Below, piece by piece: positions 1 to 8,618 of a stretch of 64,000 nucleotides of DNA (position 1 is its first letter; every line of letters starts with the position of its first letter). Position numbers and translations under genes: made by a program. The DNA is from CAZKAP01 sp964550895 (GTDB lineage Bacteria; Bacteroidota; Bacteroidia; Flavobacteriales; Flavobacteriaceae), in the NCBI GenBank assembly GCA_964550895.1, contig CAZKAP010000007.1, positions 1 to 64,000 of the forward strand, read 5' to 3'. A model generated the notes under the pieces. It was given only the letters and a program-made list of their open reading frames with translations, searched no databases and was not told the DNA's origin.

Positions 1-52
1 GAATATCAGATTTCGGCTCTGAGGGTTGGGGGTTCGAATCCTCCCGCGGTCA
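1..52 (+). tRNA. tRNA-Arg (UCG), 3' part
   Basis: Only the 3' part of the gene lies in the window. The anticodon stem TCAGA/TCTGA (6-10/18-22) closes a 7-base loop TTTCGGC with T at position 33 and anticodon TCG at 13-15, which reads CGN arginine codons. A five-base variable loop is followed by the T arm GGGGG-TTCGAAT-CCTCC (28-44). The acceptor 3' strand CGCGGTC and discriminator A end at 52. CCA is not encoded. The D arm and 5' acceptor strand lie upstream of the window, so the identity rests on the anticodon alone. Confidence 0.8.
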
Positions 53-58
53 CAGATG

Positions 59-146
59 AATCCAAAAAAAAGGAGAAGTCCTTAGCTAGAAAAACGCAAT
101 GCTCGCATTGGCGTTTTAAATCGCTTGGGACTTCTTTTTTTGGATT
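59..146. repeat. nested inverted repeat after the tRNA
   Basis: An outer inverted repeat pairs roughly 59-82 with 127-146 (AATCC plus an A-run plus GAAGTCC against GGACTTC plus a T-run plus GGATT). Inside it a second dyad pairs AAAACGCAATGC (91-102) with GCATTGGCGTTTT (104-116), with one bulged base. The right outer arm is also the start of the tandem repeat unit that follows. The position just after a tRNA suggests a transcription terminator, a palindromic mobile repeat, or both. No protein is encoded. Confidence 0.6.
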
Positions 147-690
147 CTCAACACGGAGCGAAAGAGGAAGGGCGAGCTTTGTGAGCCAATCCGATCGCGA
201 GATGTTGACTGCTTCATCTTGCGGGTTTTTTAGTGTAGTTTNNNNNNNNNNNNNNNNNNNNNNNNNNNNNNNNNNNNNNNNNNNNNNNNNNNNNNNNNNN
301 NNNNNNNNNNNNNNNNNNNNNNNNNNNNNNNNNNNNNNNNNCTTTTTAAGCTCTTGCGGGCACGGAGCGAAAGAGGAAGGGCGAGCTTTGCGAGCCCATC
401 CGATCGCAGAGTGTTTTTGGGACTTCTTTTTTTGGATTCTCAACATGGAGCGAAAGAGGAAGGGCGAGCTTTGCGAGCCAATCCGATCGCGAGATGTTGT
501 CTGCTTCATCATTGGGTTTTTTAGTGTAGTTTCTTTTTAAGCTCTTGCGGGCACGGAGCGAAAGAGGAAGGGCGAGCTTTGCGAGCCAATCCTCCCGCGC
601 AGTGTTTTTAGGACTTCTTTTTAAGCTCTTTCAACATGGAGCGAAAGAGGAAGGGCGAGCCTGCGAGCCCATCCTCTTGCGCAGTGTTGA
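147..690. repeat. higher-order tandem repeat (108 + 83 bp), about 2.5 units
   Basis: Five copies of a core beginning GGAGCGAAAGAGGAAGGGCG start at 155, 364, 447, 555 and 638. If the N-run is ignored the spacings are 109, 83, 108 and 83 bp, so the basic period is a 191-bp pair of a long and a short unit. The long units share a segment containing TTTTTTAGTGTAGTTT; the short units share GGACTTC plus a T-run. Open frames across the block are low-complexity and differ between copies, so I regard it as non-coding. Together with 53-146 and 691-799 it accounts for the gene-free stretch between the tRNA and the FIST gene. Confidence 0.75.
242..341. other. assembly gap, 100 N, inside tandem repeat
   Basis: Exactly 100 unknown bases. 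The left flank ends in GTAGTTT and the right flank begins CTTTTTAAGC. The intact repeat copy at about 525-545 reads straight through the same junction, GTAGTTTCTTTTTAAGC. Removing the Ns restores the normal spacing between repeat copies. The real missing length is therefore probably zero or a whole number of repeat units. Confidence 0.9.
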
Positions 691-739
691 TTAGGCATCC
701 AGTTTATGAGGTATTTCCTGGGCTAAACCCTTGAAGTAT

Positions 740-768
740 AACAAAAATGGCATCCTCGCGTTTTTGTT
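740..768. repeat. short hairpin upstream of FIST gene
   Basis: AACAAAAA (740-747) and TTTTTGTT (761-768) form an 8-bp A/T-rich stem around a 13-base loop. It lies 31 bases before the ATG of the FIST protein. It could be a weak terminator for transcripts from the repeat region, or part of the leader of the FIST/kinase operon. No TAnnTTTG box was found beside it. Confidence 0.35.
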
Positions 769-799
769 TTGAGGTAATCTCTTACAAAATCTGAATCCC

Positions 800-1939
800 A
801 TGAAGATCAGCCAATCCAAAGTTCTCCGGCAAGAGGACATTTCTGCCCTGAAATGGGACTTCAGCCCCGATGTCTTCTTCCTGTTTATCTCACCATCCTT
901 TCCGGAGCCGGAACAGGCGGTACAAAATTTGAAAAAGGCCTTTCCGGAGGCCACGATGATCGGGTGTTCTACGGCGGGAGAGATCCTGGGCAACCAGGTA
1001 CTGGATGGAAGTATGGCGCTGACCGCAGTTCAGTTCGAAACGACACGCATCCGGAGCATACTCGTGGATCTCGAAGCGCATGGCATGGACAGTTATCAGA
1101 CCGGTGCCAATATCAGCGAGCAGCTGCAGGGCGAAGGACTCAGGCATATATTCGTACTCAGCGACGGCCTGGTGGTCAATGGTGCTGAGCTCGTAAAAGG
1201 ATTGCAGACTCAGGTGGATAAAACCGTGAGTATAACCGGTGGACTGGCCGGAGACGGTTCGGATTTCGGGCAGACTTTCGTGGTCCACGACGGAATGATA
1301 CAGTCCCGAAAAATCGTGGCCCTCGGTCTGTACGGAGAGGACCTCAAGATTGGTTTCGGCTCTAAGGGCGGATGGGACAGTTTCGGCATTGAACGCCTCG
1401 TTACTCGTTCTGAAGGAAATGTGTTGTTCGAGCTGGACGGTGAGCCGGCCCTGAAGCTGTATAAGGAGTTTCTCGGCGACAAGGCCAAGGACCTGCCCGG
1501 TTCGGGACTTCTCTTCCCGCTCAGCATGAGGGATCAGGATAATCAGGCTCCCGTGGTGCGAACCATACTGGCAATCGATGAGAAAGAACAGTCCCTGACT
1601 TTTGCGGGGAATATTCCGGAAGGGGCCTACGTTCGACTGATGAAAGCGAATATCGACCGCATCATAGACGGAGCTGAGCAATCGGCAAGGATCAGCCGGG
1701 AATTTGATCACCAAGCCCATCAGCTGGTTTTGCTGATCAGCTGCGTCGGCCGAAGGCTGGTGATGAAGCAACTGGTGGAGGAAGAAGTAGAGGCCGTGAA
1801 TGATGTCTTCGATAACCAGATTTTTACCACTGGCTTCTATTCCTATGGGGAGATCGCCCCGTTCGACAAGTTTTCACCGTGCTCCCTGCACAATCAAACC
1901 ATGACCATTACAACCCTCGCCGAAGAGACCCATGCATAG
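800..1939 (+). CDS. FIST-domain sensory protein
   Basis: A soluble protein of 379 residues with the FIST N and FIST C architecture. The N-terminal half carries the family pattern MIGCSTAGEI (about residues 52-61) and the segments SITGGLAGDG and ALGLYGEDLKIGFG. The C-terminal half resembles FIST_C with ACVGR/SCVGRR (about 315) and TTGFYSYGEI (about 346-355). FIST domains are proposed small-ligand sensors, possibly for amino acids, feeding signal transduction proteins. There is no signal peptide or membrane segment. The stop overlaps the start of the following hybrid kinase by 8 bases, which argues that the two work as a sensor/kinase pair. The ligand cannot be read from the sequence. Confidence 0.85.
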   Translation: MKISQSKVLRQEDISALKWDFSPDVFFLFISPSFPEPEQAVQNLKKAFPEATMIGCSTAGEILGNQVLDGSMALTAVQFETTRIRSILVDLEAHGMDSYQTGANISEQLQGEGLRHIFVLSDGLVVNGAELVKGLQTQVDKTVSITGGLAGDGSDFGQTFVVHDGMIQSRKIVALGLYGEDLKIGFGSKGGWDSFGIERLVTRSEGNVLFELDGEPALKLYKEFLGDKAKDLPGSGLLFPLSMRDQDNQAPVVRTILAIDEKEQSLTFAGNIPEGAYVRLMKANIDRIIDGAEQSARISREFDHQAHQLVLLISCVGRRLVMKQLVEEEVEAVNDVFDNQIFTTGFYSYGEIAPFDKFSPCSLHNQTMTITTLAEETHA

Positions 1940-3701
1940 GTTACTCAAAAGACAACTCAAGAAGGCCTGCCTGGACGAGCAGACCCTTAACCGGATTCAA
2001 CCCTTCCTTGATCAGGTCAATGATGCCTATTGCGCTTTCGATAACGACCTGTATCATGTAGAAACCATACTGGAGAAAAGTTCACAGGAACTGTTTCAGG
2101 CAAATCAACAACTGAAGTCCCATGTGGAGGATGTGACCTCCAAACTCACCCGTATAGCGGATAATATAAAGGGTGTCATCTTCGAGGTCGATATGGATTG
2201 CAACTGGACCTATCTGAACTCGGCCTGGGAAGAATTAACCGGCTATGCCATCGATGAATCTTTAGGAAAGCCCTTCTATTCTTTTTTCAGGGACCGCAAT
2301 GGAAAACGGGTGCAGGAATTGAGCAATCTGAAGGAGCAGGACTTTGAATCCATCAATACCAAGTTTCAGATCCTTACGCGAGATAATCAGTTGAAATGGC
2401 TGGATTTTAATGTGAAGAGTATCATAGGTGAAGAGGGACAGACTGTGGGCTACATAGGTACGATAGTCGATATCACCCGACTCAAGGAGATCGAAGCGGA
2501 CTTGATATCGGCCCGTCAGAAAGCCATGGATTCCAATCAGGCCAAGGATGAATTCCTCTCCACCATGTCGCATGAAATCCGCACCCCCTTGAATGCGGTT
2601 GTCGGGATCAGCCACTTGCTGCTAATGGAAAACCCCAATCCGGCTCAGATCGAAAATCTCAATGCCCTGAAATTCTCCGCAGAACACTTGCTGGAGCTGG
2701 TCAGTGACATACTCGATTTTAACAAGATATCCCTGGGATCCATAGAATTCGAAAATATCGATTTCGACCTGAAGACGCTGCTGGATGGACTCCAGAGTAT
2801 ATTCCGTAACAAATCCGAGGGCAAGAACATCGGTTTCCTAATCAAGAAGGACTCCCGGGTTCCCAGAATGGTAAAAGGAGACAGCACCCGGTTGAAACAG
2901 ATTCTGGCCAATCTGATCAACAATGCGATCAAGTTTACCGACGAGGGCCGGGTGGTACTCGATGTGGAACTGGTGGCCCAAGGCCCGGAATCCTATACGA
3001 TACAGTTTAAGGTGATGGATACCGGAATTGGTATACCCGAAGACAAACTGGATAAGATCTTTGAATCCTTTTCCCAGGCCAATAGCGATACGACCCGCCT
3101 GTATGGAGGAACCGGCCTGGGCCTGAGCATAAGCAAGAAGCTACTGGAAGGCATGCAAAGTGAATTGAATGTTGAGAGTGCTCCGGGAGTGGGGTCCACC
3201 TTCGGTTTTGCGCTTAGCCTGAGTAAGAGTGACCTGCAGGAAAACGAGGTGAACAGCCTCGGCAATTACTATGCCATCGAGGAGGCCCGTGACGATTTGC
3301 ACGGTGTCCGGGTGCTGATTGCCGAGGACAATACGATGAATGTTCTGGTGATTAAGAAATTCATGACCAACTGGAATATCGAATTCGACCTGGCTTACGA
3401 TGGGGAGATGGCACTGGAAAAGGCAGAACAAAACTGCTACGGCCTGATCCTCATGGACCTCCATATGCCAAAAATGGATGGGTTCGATGCATCCCTGGCC
3501 ATCCGCCAGTCCAAAAATCCTCTGAACCGGGTAGTTCCGATCTACGCCCTGACGGCCTCGGCCGGAGTGGACATCTCGGACAAGATCAGGGAATGCGGGA
3601 TGAACGGAATTATCAGTAAACCCTTCGACCCCAAGGAACTGCATGATAAGTTGGTGGAGATCGTTCGAAGGAATACCCTGTCCCCATCCCAACCGACCTG
3701 A
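1932..3701 (+). CDS. PAS hybrid histidine kinase with receiver domain
   Basis: A cytoplasmic hybrid kinase of 589 residues. In order it has an N-terminal helical stretch (1-75), a PAS domain with FEVDMDCNWTYLNSAW (about 84-185), a HisKA dimerisation domain with phospho-acceptor H214 in MSHEIRTPL, a HATPase domain with N-box NLINNAIKF, G1 DTGIGIP and G2 GGTGLGLS (about 315-430), and a C-terminal receiver with D509 in LILMDLHMPKMDG and K in SKPFDP. It lacks membrane segments and any output domain, so it must pass phosphate to a separate protein or act through the receiver. The start overlaps the FIST gene, the likely source of its input signal. No response regulator partner follows; the next gene is OmpA-like. 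Confidence 0.92.
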   Translation: MHRLLKRQLKKACLDEQTLNRIQPFLDQVNDAYCAFDNDLYHVETILEKSSQELFQANQQLKSHVEDVTSKLTRIADNIKGVIFEVDMDCNWTYLNSAWEELTGYAIDESLGKPFYSFFRDRNGKRVQELSNLKEQDFESINTKFQILTRDNQLKWLDFNVKSIIGEEGQTVGYIGTIVDITRLKEIEADLISARQKAMDSNQAKDEFLSTMSHEIRTPLNAVVGISHLLLMENPNPAQIENLNALKFSAEHLLELVSDILDFNKISLGSIEFENIDFDLKTLLDGLQSIFRNKSEGKNIGFLIKKDSRVPRMVKGDSTRLKQILANLINNAIKFTDEGRVVLDVELVAQGPESYTIQFKVMDTGIGIPEDKLDKIFESFSQANSDTTRLYGGTGLGLSISKKLLEGMQSELNVESAPGVGSTFGFALSLSKSDLQENEVNSLGNYYAIEEARDDLHGVRVLIAEDNTMNVLVIKKFMTNWNIEFDLAYDGEMALEKAEQNCYGLILMDLHMPKMDGFDASLAIRQSKNPLNRVVPIYALTASAGVDISDKIRECGMNGIISKPFDPKELHDKLVEIVRRNTLSPSQPT

Positions 3702-3853
3702 TTTTGGGTTTCAGTGTCTTTCCGGGTTAATCCTGCCGGAACTTCCCGCATCACCTTTTTTCCTTTCCACTACGTGCCCGGTATGGGATTCTTCTGCCTG
3801 AAATATCTTCCTTATCTTTTTTCCGCCAAAAAAGAACATTAAAACCTTATCCA

Positions 3854-5167
3854 ATGAAAGTTCACATTTCACTCTCAGGAGTTTTACTGGCCCTGATATG
3901 GGTGGGTTCCTTCCATCCTGCCCAGGCCCAAATCCTGGAAAAGCTGGGGAAACGCGCCAAAAAATCTGCCGAACGGACCGTAGAGCGCCGGGTAGATCAG
4001 GAAGTTCAGAAGAAAACCGATCAGGCGCTGGATTCCATACTGGAGCCCGGGCAAAATGAGAAGAAAAGCCCGACCGATGGTCAGCAGCCCACGTCCACTG
4101 ACCAACCGGCCGGAACCGAAACGGGTAACCCTACTGCAGGTCCCAAGACCCTCGAAGTCTATAGTAAATTCGATTTCGTCGCCGGCGATGAGACGCTGTT
4201 TTTCGACGATTTTGGAGAGGATTTCGTCGGAGATCTGCCCGCCAAATGGAATACCAATGGAGGCGGTGAAGTAGTGACCCTGAGCGATATACCCGGTCAG
4301 TGGTATGCCATAACCAACAAGAGCATAACGGTGCCCAATCTGGCCGATGGCCTTCCGGAGGACTACACCATAGAATTCGACGTAAAAGCCGTAAACCTGA
4401 CCCGGCAGACCAGCTCGATTGCGAAGCTGGAGATCTACCTGTCCGAAACCCCCAACCTGAACCTCAGAGAGAACTTTGCAGCGACCAATCTGAATTTCTG
4501 CCAGTACATCGCCATAGGGGTCGAGGTGTACAACCGGTTCCAGGGCGATCCCGATCCCATTCGCAACAAGCTGGGCCGCGATCTCAGGCAGGTGTACCAG
4601 GATATCGTTCACGTCTCTATAGCCGTTAATAAGAATCGATATCGAATCTGGCTTAACGAATCCAAGATTGCGGATATACCTCAGTTTATCAAGGATCCGT
4701 CCGGGATCAATTACTTCAAGCTCGGCGTGAAAGGCTTCGATGCCGAAACCCGAAATGAGCAGCTGTTGATCAGCAACCTCAAAATAGCGAAGGGAGGAGT
4801 GGACCTCCGTAGAGAGCTCATTGCCAAAGGAAAGATATCGACTAACGGCATCCTGTTCGATTCGGGATCGGATAAGATCAGGCCCGAGTCCATGGGGGTG
4901 ATCCGTCAGATTTATCAGGTATTGCAACGGGAAGGTGAAATGAGCCTAAAAATTGTGGGACACACCGACAGCGATGGCAGTGTGGAGTCGAATAACACAC
5001 TGTCTCAGAAGCGCGCTGAAGCCGTGAAGAATGCCCTGGTGAGCGTGTACGGCATCGATGCCGGGAGACTCAGTACAGAAGGCAAGGGAGAATCCGAGCC
5101 GGTGGCGGATAACGGATCATCCGAAGGCAAGGCACAGAACCGGAGGGTAGAATTCATCAAGATGTAA
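3854..5167 (+). CDS. OmpA-family outer membrane/periplasmic protein
   Basis: A secreted protein of 437 residues. A signal peptide (about 1-25, ending AQA) precedes a charged, helical region rich in K, E, R and Q (30-65) and a P/T-rich linker (66-100). The middle (about 110-310) is a beta-rich domain with EFDVKAVN and LNLREN segments, similar to concanavalin-like modules. The C-terminal 110 residues are an OmpA peptidoglycan-binding domain with ILFDSGSDKIRPES, VGHTDSDGS, LSQKRAEAV and the closing NRRVEF. It probably tethers the outer membrane to peptidoglycan. The gene stands alone between the kinase (152 bp upstream) and a terminator hairpin 27 bp downstream. The role of the middle domain is unknown. 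Confidence 0.85.
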   Translation: MKVHISLSGVLLALIWVGSFHPAQAQILEKLGKRAKKSAERTVERRVDQEVQKKTDQALDSILEPGQNEKKSPTDGQQPTSTDQPAGTETGNPTAGPKTLEVYSKFDFVAGDETLFFDDFGEDFVGDLPAKWNTNGGGEVVTLSDIPGQWYAITNKSITVPNLADGLPEDYTIEFDVKAVNLTRQTSSIAKLEIYLSETPNLNLRENFAATNLNFCQYIAIGVEVYNRFQGDPDPIRNKLGRDLRQVYQDIVHVSIAVNKNRYRIWLNESKIADIPQFIKDPSGINYFKLGVKGFDAETRNEQLLISNLKIAKGGVDLRRELIAKGKISTNGILFDSGSDKIRPESMGVIRQIYQVLQREGEMSLKIVGHTDSDGSVESNNTLSQKRAEAVKNALVSVYGIDAGRLSTEGKGESEPVADNGSSEGKAQNRRVEFIKM

Positions 5168-5193
5168 CGATAAGCGCCGCACCAGACTTAAAG

Positions 5194-5220
5194 ACAGCCG
5201 GGGTTTCCGGCTGTTCTTAT
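5194..5220 (+). terminator. rho-independent terminator after OmpA-like gene
   Basis: A perfect 8-bp stem ACAGCCGG/CCGGCTGT (5194-5214) with a 5-base loop is followed by TCTTATTTTT on the plus strand. It lies just after the OmpA-like gene and before the convergent minus-strand gene ending at 5217. The T-rich side is on the plus strand, so it mainly serves the OmpA-like gene. Confidence 0.8.
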
Positions 5221-5909
5221 TTTTGCAATCCGCTGAAATAAAACGAAAACAGTTCGATCAGGTCTTCGGCTTTATCCGTCTTAATCCGCTGATTTTTCAT
5301 GTGTTTTTTCATTTCCTTCCTCGACTGATCCGGAAAAAGTTCGAGCACTTCCTTTTTCCTGTCGGGGATCTCAATGATTCGCTCTCCCTTCGCGGTTCGA
5401 AAATAGAAGACAGGCTTTGCCTTTTCGAAACGGTTCGGCCGGGCTTCCGAATACGCCTGAGCCTTTTCGGCTTTTTTAAACTGCACCCTTTCCCTGAGGT
5501 AGAGTTCGAATTTCTCTTCAGCATAAAAGCATTCGAAGAACCCGAAATGCTGTTCTCCCTTATCCGACACATAGGTGTCCAGTATGTAGGTTTTTCGCGG
5601 TTCCTGTTGCAATTCGATCCGTTTTCTCCAGGGTCCGGTAAGGGCGATCACTTTCCCATCGGGTTTCCTGAGTTCGACCGTATGGTTGTATGCATTCAAT
5701 CGGATCCACTGTAATTTTTCCGTGCCCTCAAGCCTGGCGGGGACAAAATTGTCCTGAAGGTAAGGGGAACCTTCAAAGTATGCATTCGCTAACCCCTGAG
5801 CCGGAAGAGAAAACCAGCGGTGACCCGTCACCGGATCTTCCAGGTATTGGCCCTGTGCCAGCATCAGGCTCGTGGTGAGCAGGAAACAACCAGAGATAAG
5901 TATATGCAT
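5217..5909 (-). CDS. secreted protein of unknown function
   Basis: A 230-residue protein that I do not recognise. It begins with a signal peptide (MHILISGCFLLTTSLMLAQG, about 1-20), so it is periplasmic or surface exposed. The body is mixed beta strands followed by a very charged C-terminal third rich in K, E and R (about 140-215), with a run of basic helices after FPDQSRKEM. It has two cysteines, one in the signal peptide and one in FECFYAEEKF. Its 3' end converges on the OmpA-like gene terminator. The ATG at 5907-5909 is followed directly by the hydrophobic stretch, which supports this start. Confidence 0.6.
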   Translation of the reverse strand: MHILISGCFLLTTSLMLAQGQYLEDPVTGHRWFSLPAQGLANAYFEGSPYLQDNFVPARLEGTEKLQWIRLNAYNHTVELRKPDGKVIALTGPWRKRIELQQEPRKTYILDTYVSDKGEQHFGFFECFYAEEKFELYLRERVQFKKAEKAQAYSEARPNRFEKAKPVFYFRTAKGERIIEIPDRKKEVLELFPDQSRKEMKKHMKNQRIKTDKAEDLIELFSFYFSGLQK

Positions 5910-5981
5910 AGTTTAGGATTTAAACCCAAAGAAGGCCGTTGGCTACACATCTACTGTGCAAAAAATATGCCCCGGTTCGGA

Positions 5982-7079
5982 TCACCGGTTCAGAAAGTCC
6001 GATAATCGCTGGTTCACCTCTTTTCTCCGTTCTATACCGATCAAGTGACCCGATTCCATCACCTCGATTTCCACTTCAGGATATAGTCCCGCCAACGAGG
6101 TCGCCTTCTCCACCTCACCCACCAGGGGATCTCCAGTGGCAAGGAACAACAGTATGGGCATATCCATTCGGGACTTAGCCTCCGAGTCCAGGGCTTCGGG
6201 TCGGGCCACGGAGGGTGTGGTTCCCTGAACTATAAGTTTGAACCAGTCCCCGTAGGCCCCCAGCACATAGTCGTCATTTCCCAGGGCCCACTGAACGACC
6301 CGCTGGCGGATGCCTTCAACGGGATAAAGGCTGGCCACAGAAAGCATAAACAGGCTGTTATTACTCAGTTGGGTAAGGCCCATAGGGGCCATCAGGACCA
6401 GGGACTCTACCCTTTCGGGATATTTCAGCGCATAGGCCTGTGCGACGTAGCCGCCATTCGATGCGCCTAATACCGGAGATCGTTCGATCCCCAACTTTTC
6501 GGCGATATCGGCATAGAGATCAGCAACTTCCTCCGAATTCAGGGGAAATTCGAGGGCATTAGTCAATTCACTCAGGTTTCCCTCACCGGGATGATCCACG
6601 GCATAAATGCGATACCTGCCTTTGAGGGCGGGCAGGGTTTCCGACCAGGAATGTGCCCCCATCGATGCGGCATGAAGCAGCAGTATGGGGGGAAGTTCGG
6701 GCTCGCCGCAGGCGAGTACATGCACCTGGCCGTAGTCCGTATCCAGGTACAGCCGTTCCGTGTCCGACGGCCAATTCCCCAGTTGCCGCTCGTATTGGGC
6801 ATGAATATTCCTTTTGAGTTCCTCAGACTTGTAGATACTCGTCTTCGGTTCGGGTTTGAAGGCCGTGATCTGCAGGATGAGCATGATAAATACAAAAACC
6901 ACCCTACTGGGAGTCTTCCATCCCGATATCCCGCTGAAAAAAGGCCAGTAGAACAGAGAGGCTATCAGCAGCCCCAGGCTCAGGGTTTGCAGATAGGAGC
7001 CGGCGAACCATGTAGCCAGTGTAAATAGGAGAAAAAAGAGTCCCAGAAGTATTTTCAGGGCGAGTAACAGGTATTTCAC
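5982..7079 (-). CDS. membrane-anchored alpha/beta hydrolase
   Basis: 365 residues. The first 80 residues form about three hydrophobic segments, placing the enzyme on the membrane. The rest is an alpha/beta-hydrolase fold: oxyanion-type strand PILLLHAASMGAHSW, nucleophile serine in GASNGGY (about 206-212), acid in ATGDPLV and histidine in ESGHLIG near the end. The whole triad is present, so it should be active as an esterase, lipase or related hydrolase; the substrate is unknown. The start codon appears to be GTG (7077-7079), as no ATG lies between it and the hydrophobic stretch. The gene heads in the same direction as its neighbours but with gaps of about 70-100 bp. Confidence 0.8.
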   Translation of the reverse strand: MKYLLLALKILLGLFFLLFTLATWFAGSYLQTLSLGLLIASLFYWPFFSGISGWKTPSRVVFVFIMLILQITAFKPEPKTSIYKSEELKRNIHAQYERQLGNWPSDTERLYLDTDYGQVHVLACGEPELPPILLLHAASMGAHSWSETLPALKGRYRIYAVDHPGEGNLSELTNALEFPLNSEEVADLYADIAEKLGIERSPVLGASNGGYVAQAYALKYPERVESLVLMAPMGLTQLSNNSLFMLSVASLYPVEGIRQRVVQWALGNDDYVLGAYGDWFKLIVQGTTPSVARPEALDSEAKSRMDMPILLFLATGDPLVGEVEKATSLAGLYPEVEIEVMESGHLIGIERRKEVNQRLSDFLNR

Positions 7080-7102
7080 GACTTGGAATTTGGCAGTGAA
7101 TC

Positions 7103-7138
7103 TAAGGCGGGTGGCCCGGCCTTAGAGGTCGGCCGACC
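7103..7138. repeat. GC-rich hairpin and palindrome
   Basis: Between the hydrolase gene and the DUF4386-like gene, TAAGGC (7103-7108) pairs with GCCTTA (7119-7124), with an inner GGG/CCC. It is followed at once by the perfect 12-base palindrome GGTCGGCCGACC (7127-7138). There is no adjacent T-run, so a terminator is uncertain; it may be a small palindromic repeat. Confidence 0.4.
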
Positions 7139-7180
7139 AGAGCGTAAAAATAAGAAAGACGTGCGATACTCACACCCCCC

Positions 7181-7879
7181 TTAGGATTCTGCTTCGTGTC
7201 CCTTTTTTTCCGGTGTATAATCCGTTGGGGAACTCTCCCTGATCCGAATTCCAGCGAACACAAACCAAACGATAAAGAGGGTCTCTCCGAAAGTGAGCAG
7301 TTCACCAATCCAGTGCAGCTGATCGAATTCCGGCAAAAGGATCCTGCCTAAGGATCCAACCAGGTATCCGAGTCCACCCAGATACACCAGTATGCCTATG
7401 AGTCTGGGGAAGTATCCGGAAATGTACACCAACCGTCCAAGGGGAAATAGCCATAGCCCCCAGAACAGATAGGAAATTAACAGGCCGCGTTTGGCGAGCT
7501 GTAGCAGTTGTTCCACCTGCGCAGGCTCGTCCAGTATTGAAAGCGCTGAGAGGCGGTATAGTTCGAGGTGCATGGTAATAGGCACGCTGACCAGAGCAAA
7601 GGCCAGCATCAGATAGCACAGAACCGGACTAACCCCGCGGAAAAGCCGGAACAGCCAGATGGGTATAACGATAAAGAAGACCTGAGTCAAGAGGCTCCCG
7701 ACTACCGATAAGCGAAAGAGGAATTCGTGCTCCTGTATGTTGGCCACGGTAGCCTCCGGATCTGCTCCTTCAATAAACCGGGCGGGAATTACGATCAAAC
7801 TCAGCACGGCGGTAATCACCCAAAGTGGATACATTATCCTCAGTTGGTTCGCAATCCTCTTAAGCGTTGTGTTATTCAT
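7181..7879 (-). CDS. DUF4386-like integral membrane protein
   Basis: A 232-residue membrane protein with about six hydrophobic helices: roughly 17-33, 55-80, 88-105, 133-150, 155-177 and 195-210. The tail is short, charged and cytoplasmic. The layout, the early ARFIEG-type extracellular loop and the segment LFRLFRGVSPVLCYLMLAFA fit the DUF4386 family of small bacterial membrane proteins of unknown function. No catalytic or transport motif is visible. The ATG at 7877-7879 begins a short basic segment (TLKRIANQLR) before the first helix, consistent with the positive-inside rule. Confidence 0.65.
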   Translation of the reverse strand: MNNTTLKRIANQLRIMYPLWVITAVLSLIVIPARFIEGADPEATVANIQEHEFLFRLSVVGSLLTQVFFIVIPIWLFRLFRGVSPVLCYLMLAFALVSVPITMHLELYRLSALSILDEPAQVEQLLQLAKRGLLISYLFWGLWLFPLGRLVYISGYFPRLIGILVYLGGLGYLVGSLGRILLPEFDQLHWIGELLTFGETLFIVWFVFAGIRIRESSPTDYTPEKKGHEAES

Positions 7880-7990
7880 GAGAATCCTTTATGTAAATGA
7901 GTTTCCCTGAAACTACACCAAATTGCTCAATTTAGTATAAATCTGGGTGAAGAAATCCCGGACCGGTTCCTTCGGTACGCTTAAGGATTT

Positions 7991-8533
7991 CTAAGAAAAA
8001 CGCTTTACAAAACCCAGGAATGCCCTGAGGAAGGTATCGAGCTGACCCCGGTAGAAGTCCGTGAGCACCCGGCCGTTTTCATCGATGTTTTTAAGGACTT
8101 CGGAGGTAAGTAGCATCTGTGATATGGGAAATCCACCCACACCGAGCACGACTTGCTGCAATTGGTAGGCCGCCCGTATACCGCCCATCTTGCCGGTGGC
8201 CACGGTGGCCACCCCTATGGGTTTACCTCCGAGGTCTTCCCGACTGAAGGTATCGATGAAGTTCTTGAGCGATCCGGTGAAGCTTCCGTTGTATTCGGGT
8301 GTGACCAGGATCAGGGCGTTCGATGTCTTCAGCTGATCGGCCATATCCGAGAGGGCGCCCGATGCGTCGGGCAGCTGGCTTACCCGTTCCTGGAACTGAT
8401 GTATGGGCCAGTCTTTGACATCGATGATCGGCGCCTCCAGCCCCTTTTCCTCCAATTCGGCCTTCAGTGCCAAACAGACCCTTTGGCTGTTCCTTCCAAT
8501 TCTCGTACTCCCTAAAATGATGGTGATTTTCAT
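7991..8533 (-). CDS. NADPH-dependent FMN reductase family protein
   Basis: 180 residues from the ATG at 8531-8533; a TTG three codons upstream is possible but less likely. It is a flavodoxin-like fold: the first strand and phosphate loop IILGSTRIGRNSQ (about 4-16) binds FMN phosphate, and LVTPEYNGSFTGSLKNFID (about 76-94) is the family hallmark, with PEYNG next to the flavin. Members reduce FMN, quinones or azo/chromate compounds with NADPH. It probably has an oxidative-stress or quinone-reducing role; substrate choice cannot be told from sequence. It lies 86 bp downstream of the epimerase gene on the same strand. Confidence 0.88.
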   Translation of the reverse strand: MKITIILGSTRIGRNSQRVCLALKAELEEKGLEAPIIDVKDWPIHQFQERVSQLPDASGALSDMADQLKTSNALILVTPEYNGSFTGSLKNFIDTFSREDLGGKPIGVATVATGKMGGIRAAYQLQQVVLGVGGFPISQMLLTSEVLKNIDENGRVLTDFYRGQLDTFLRAFLGFVKRFS

Positions 8534-8618
8534 ACCCTGCAAAAATAGTCCTTATTCTCCCCACGGTAACGGGGACTAAGGTCGCAGGAGTCGGCCAGGG
8601 CTTACAACGATTAGTAGC

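Noticed and set aside
6..540. Open frames across the tandem repeat and N-run (both strands)
   Set aside because: They run through unknown bases, are low-complexity, and follow the repeat period rather than any protein family.
147..690. CRISPR-like array
   Set aside because: The repeats are long, adjacent and of alternating length with no unique spacers of constant size, and there are no cas genes.
3884..4927. 347-codon open frame on the minus strand
   Set aside because: Antisense of the OmpA-like gene, whose signal peptide and C-terminal domain are clear.
8534..8542. TTG start of the FMN reductase
   Set aside because: The ATG three codons inside gives the usual start right before the first beta strand.
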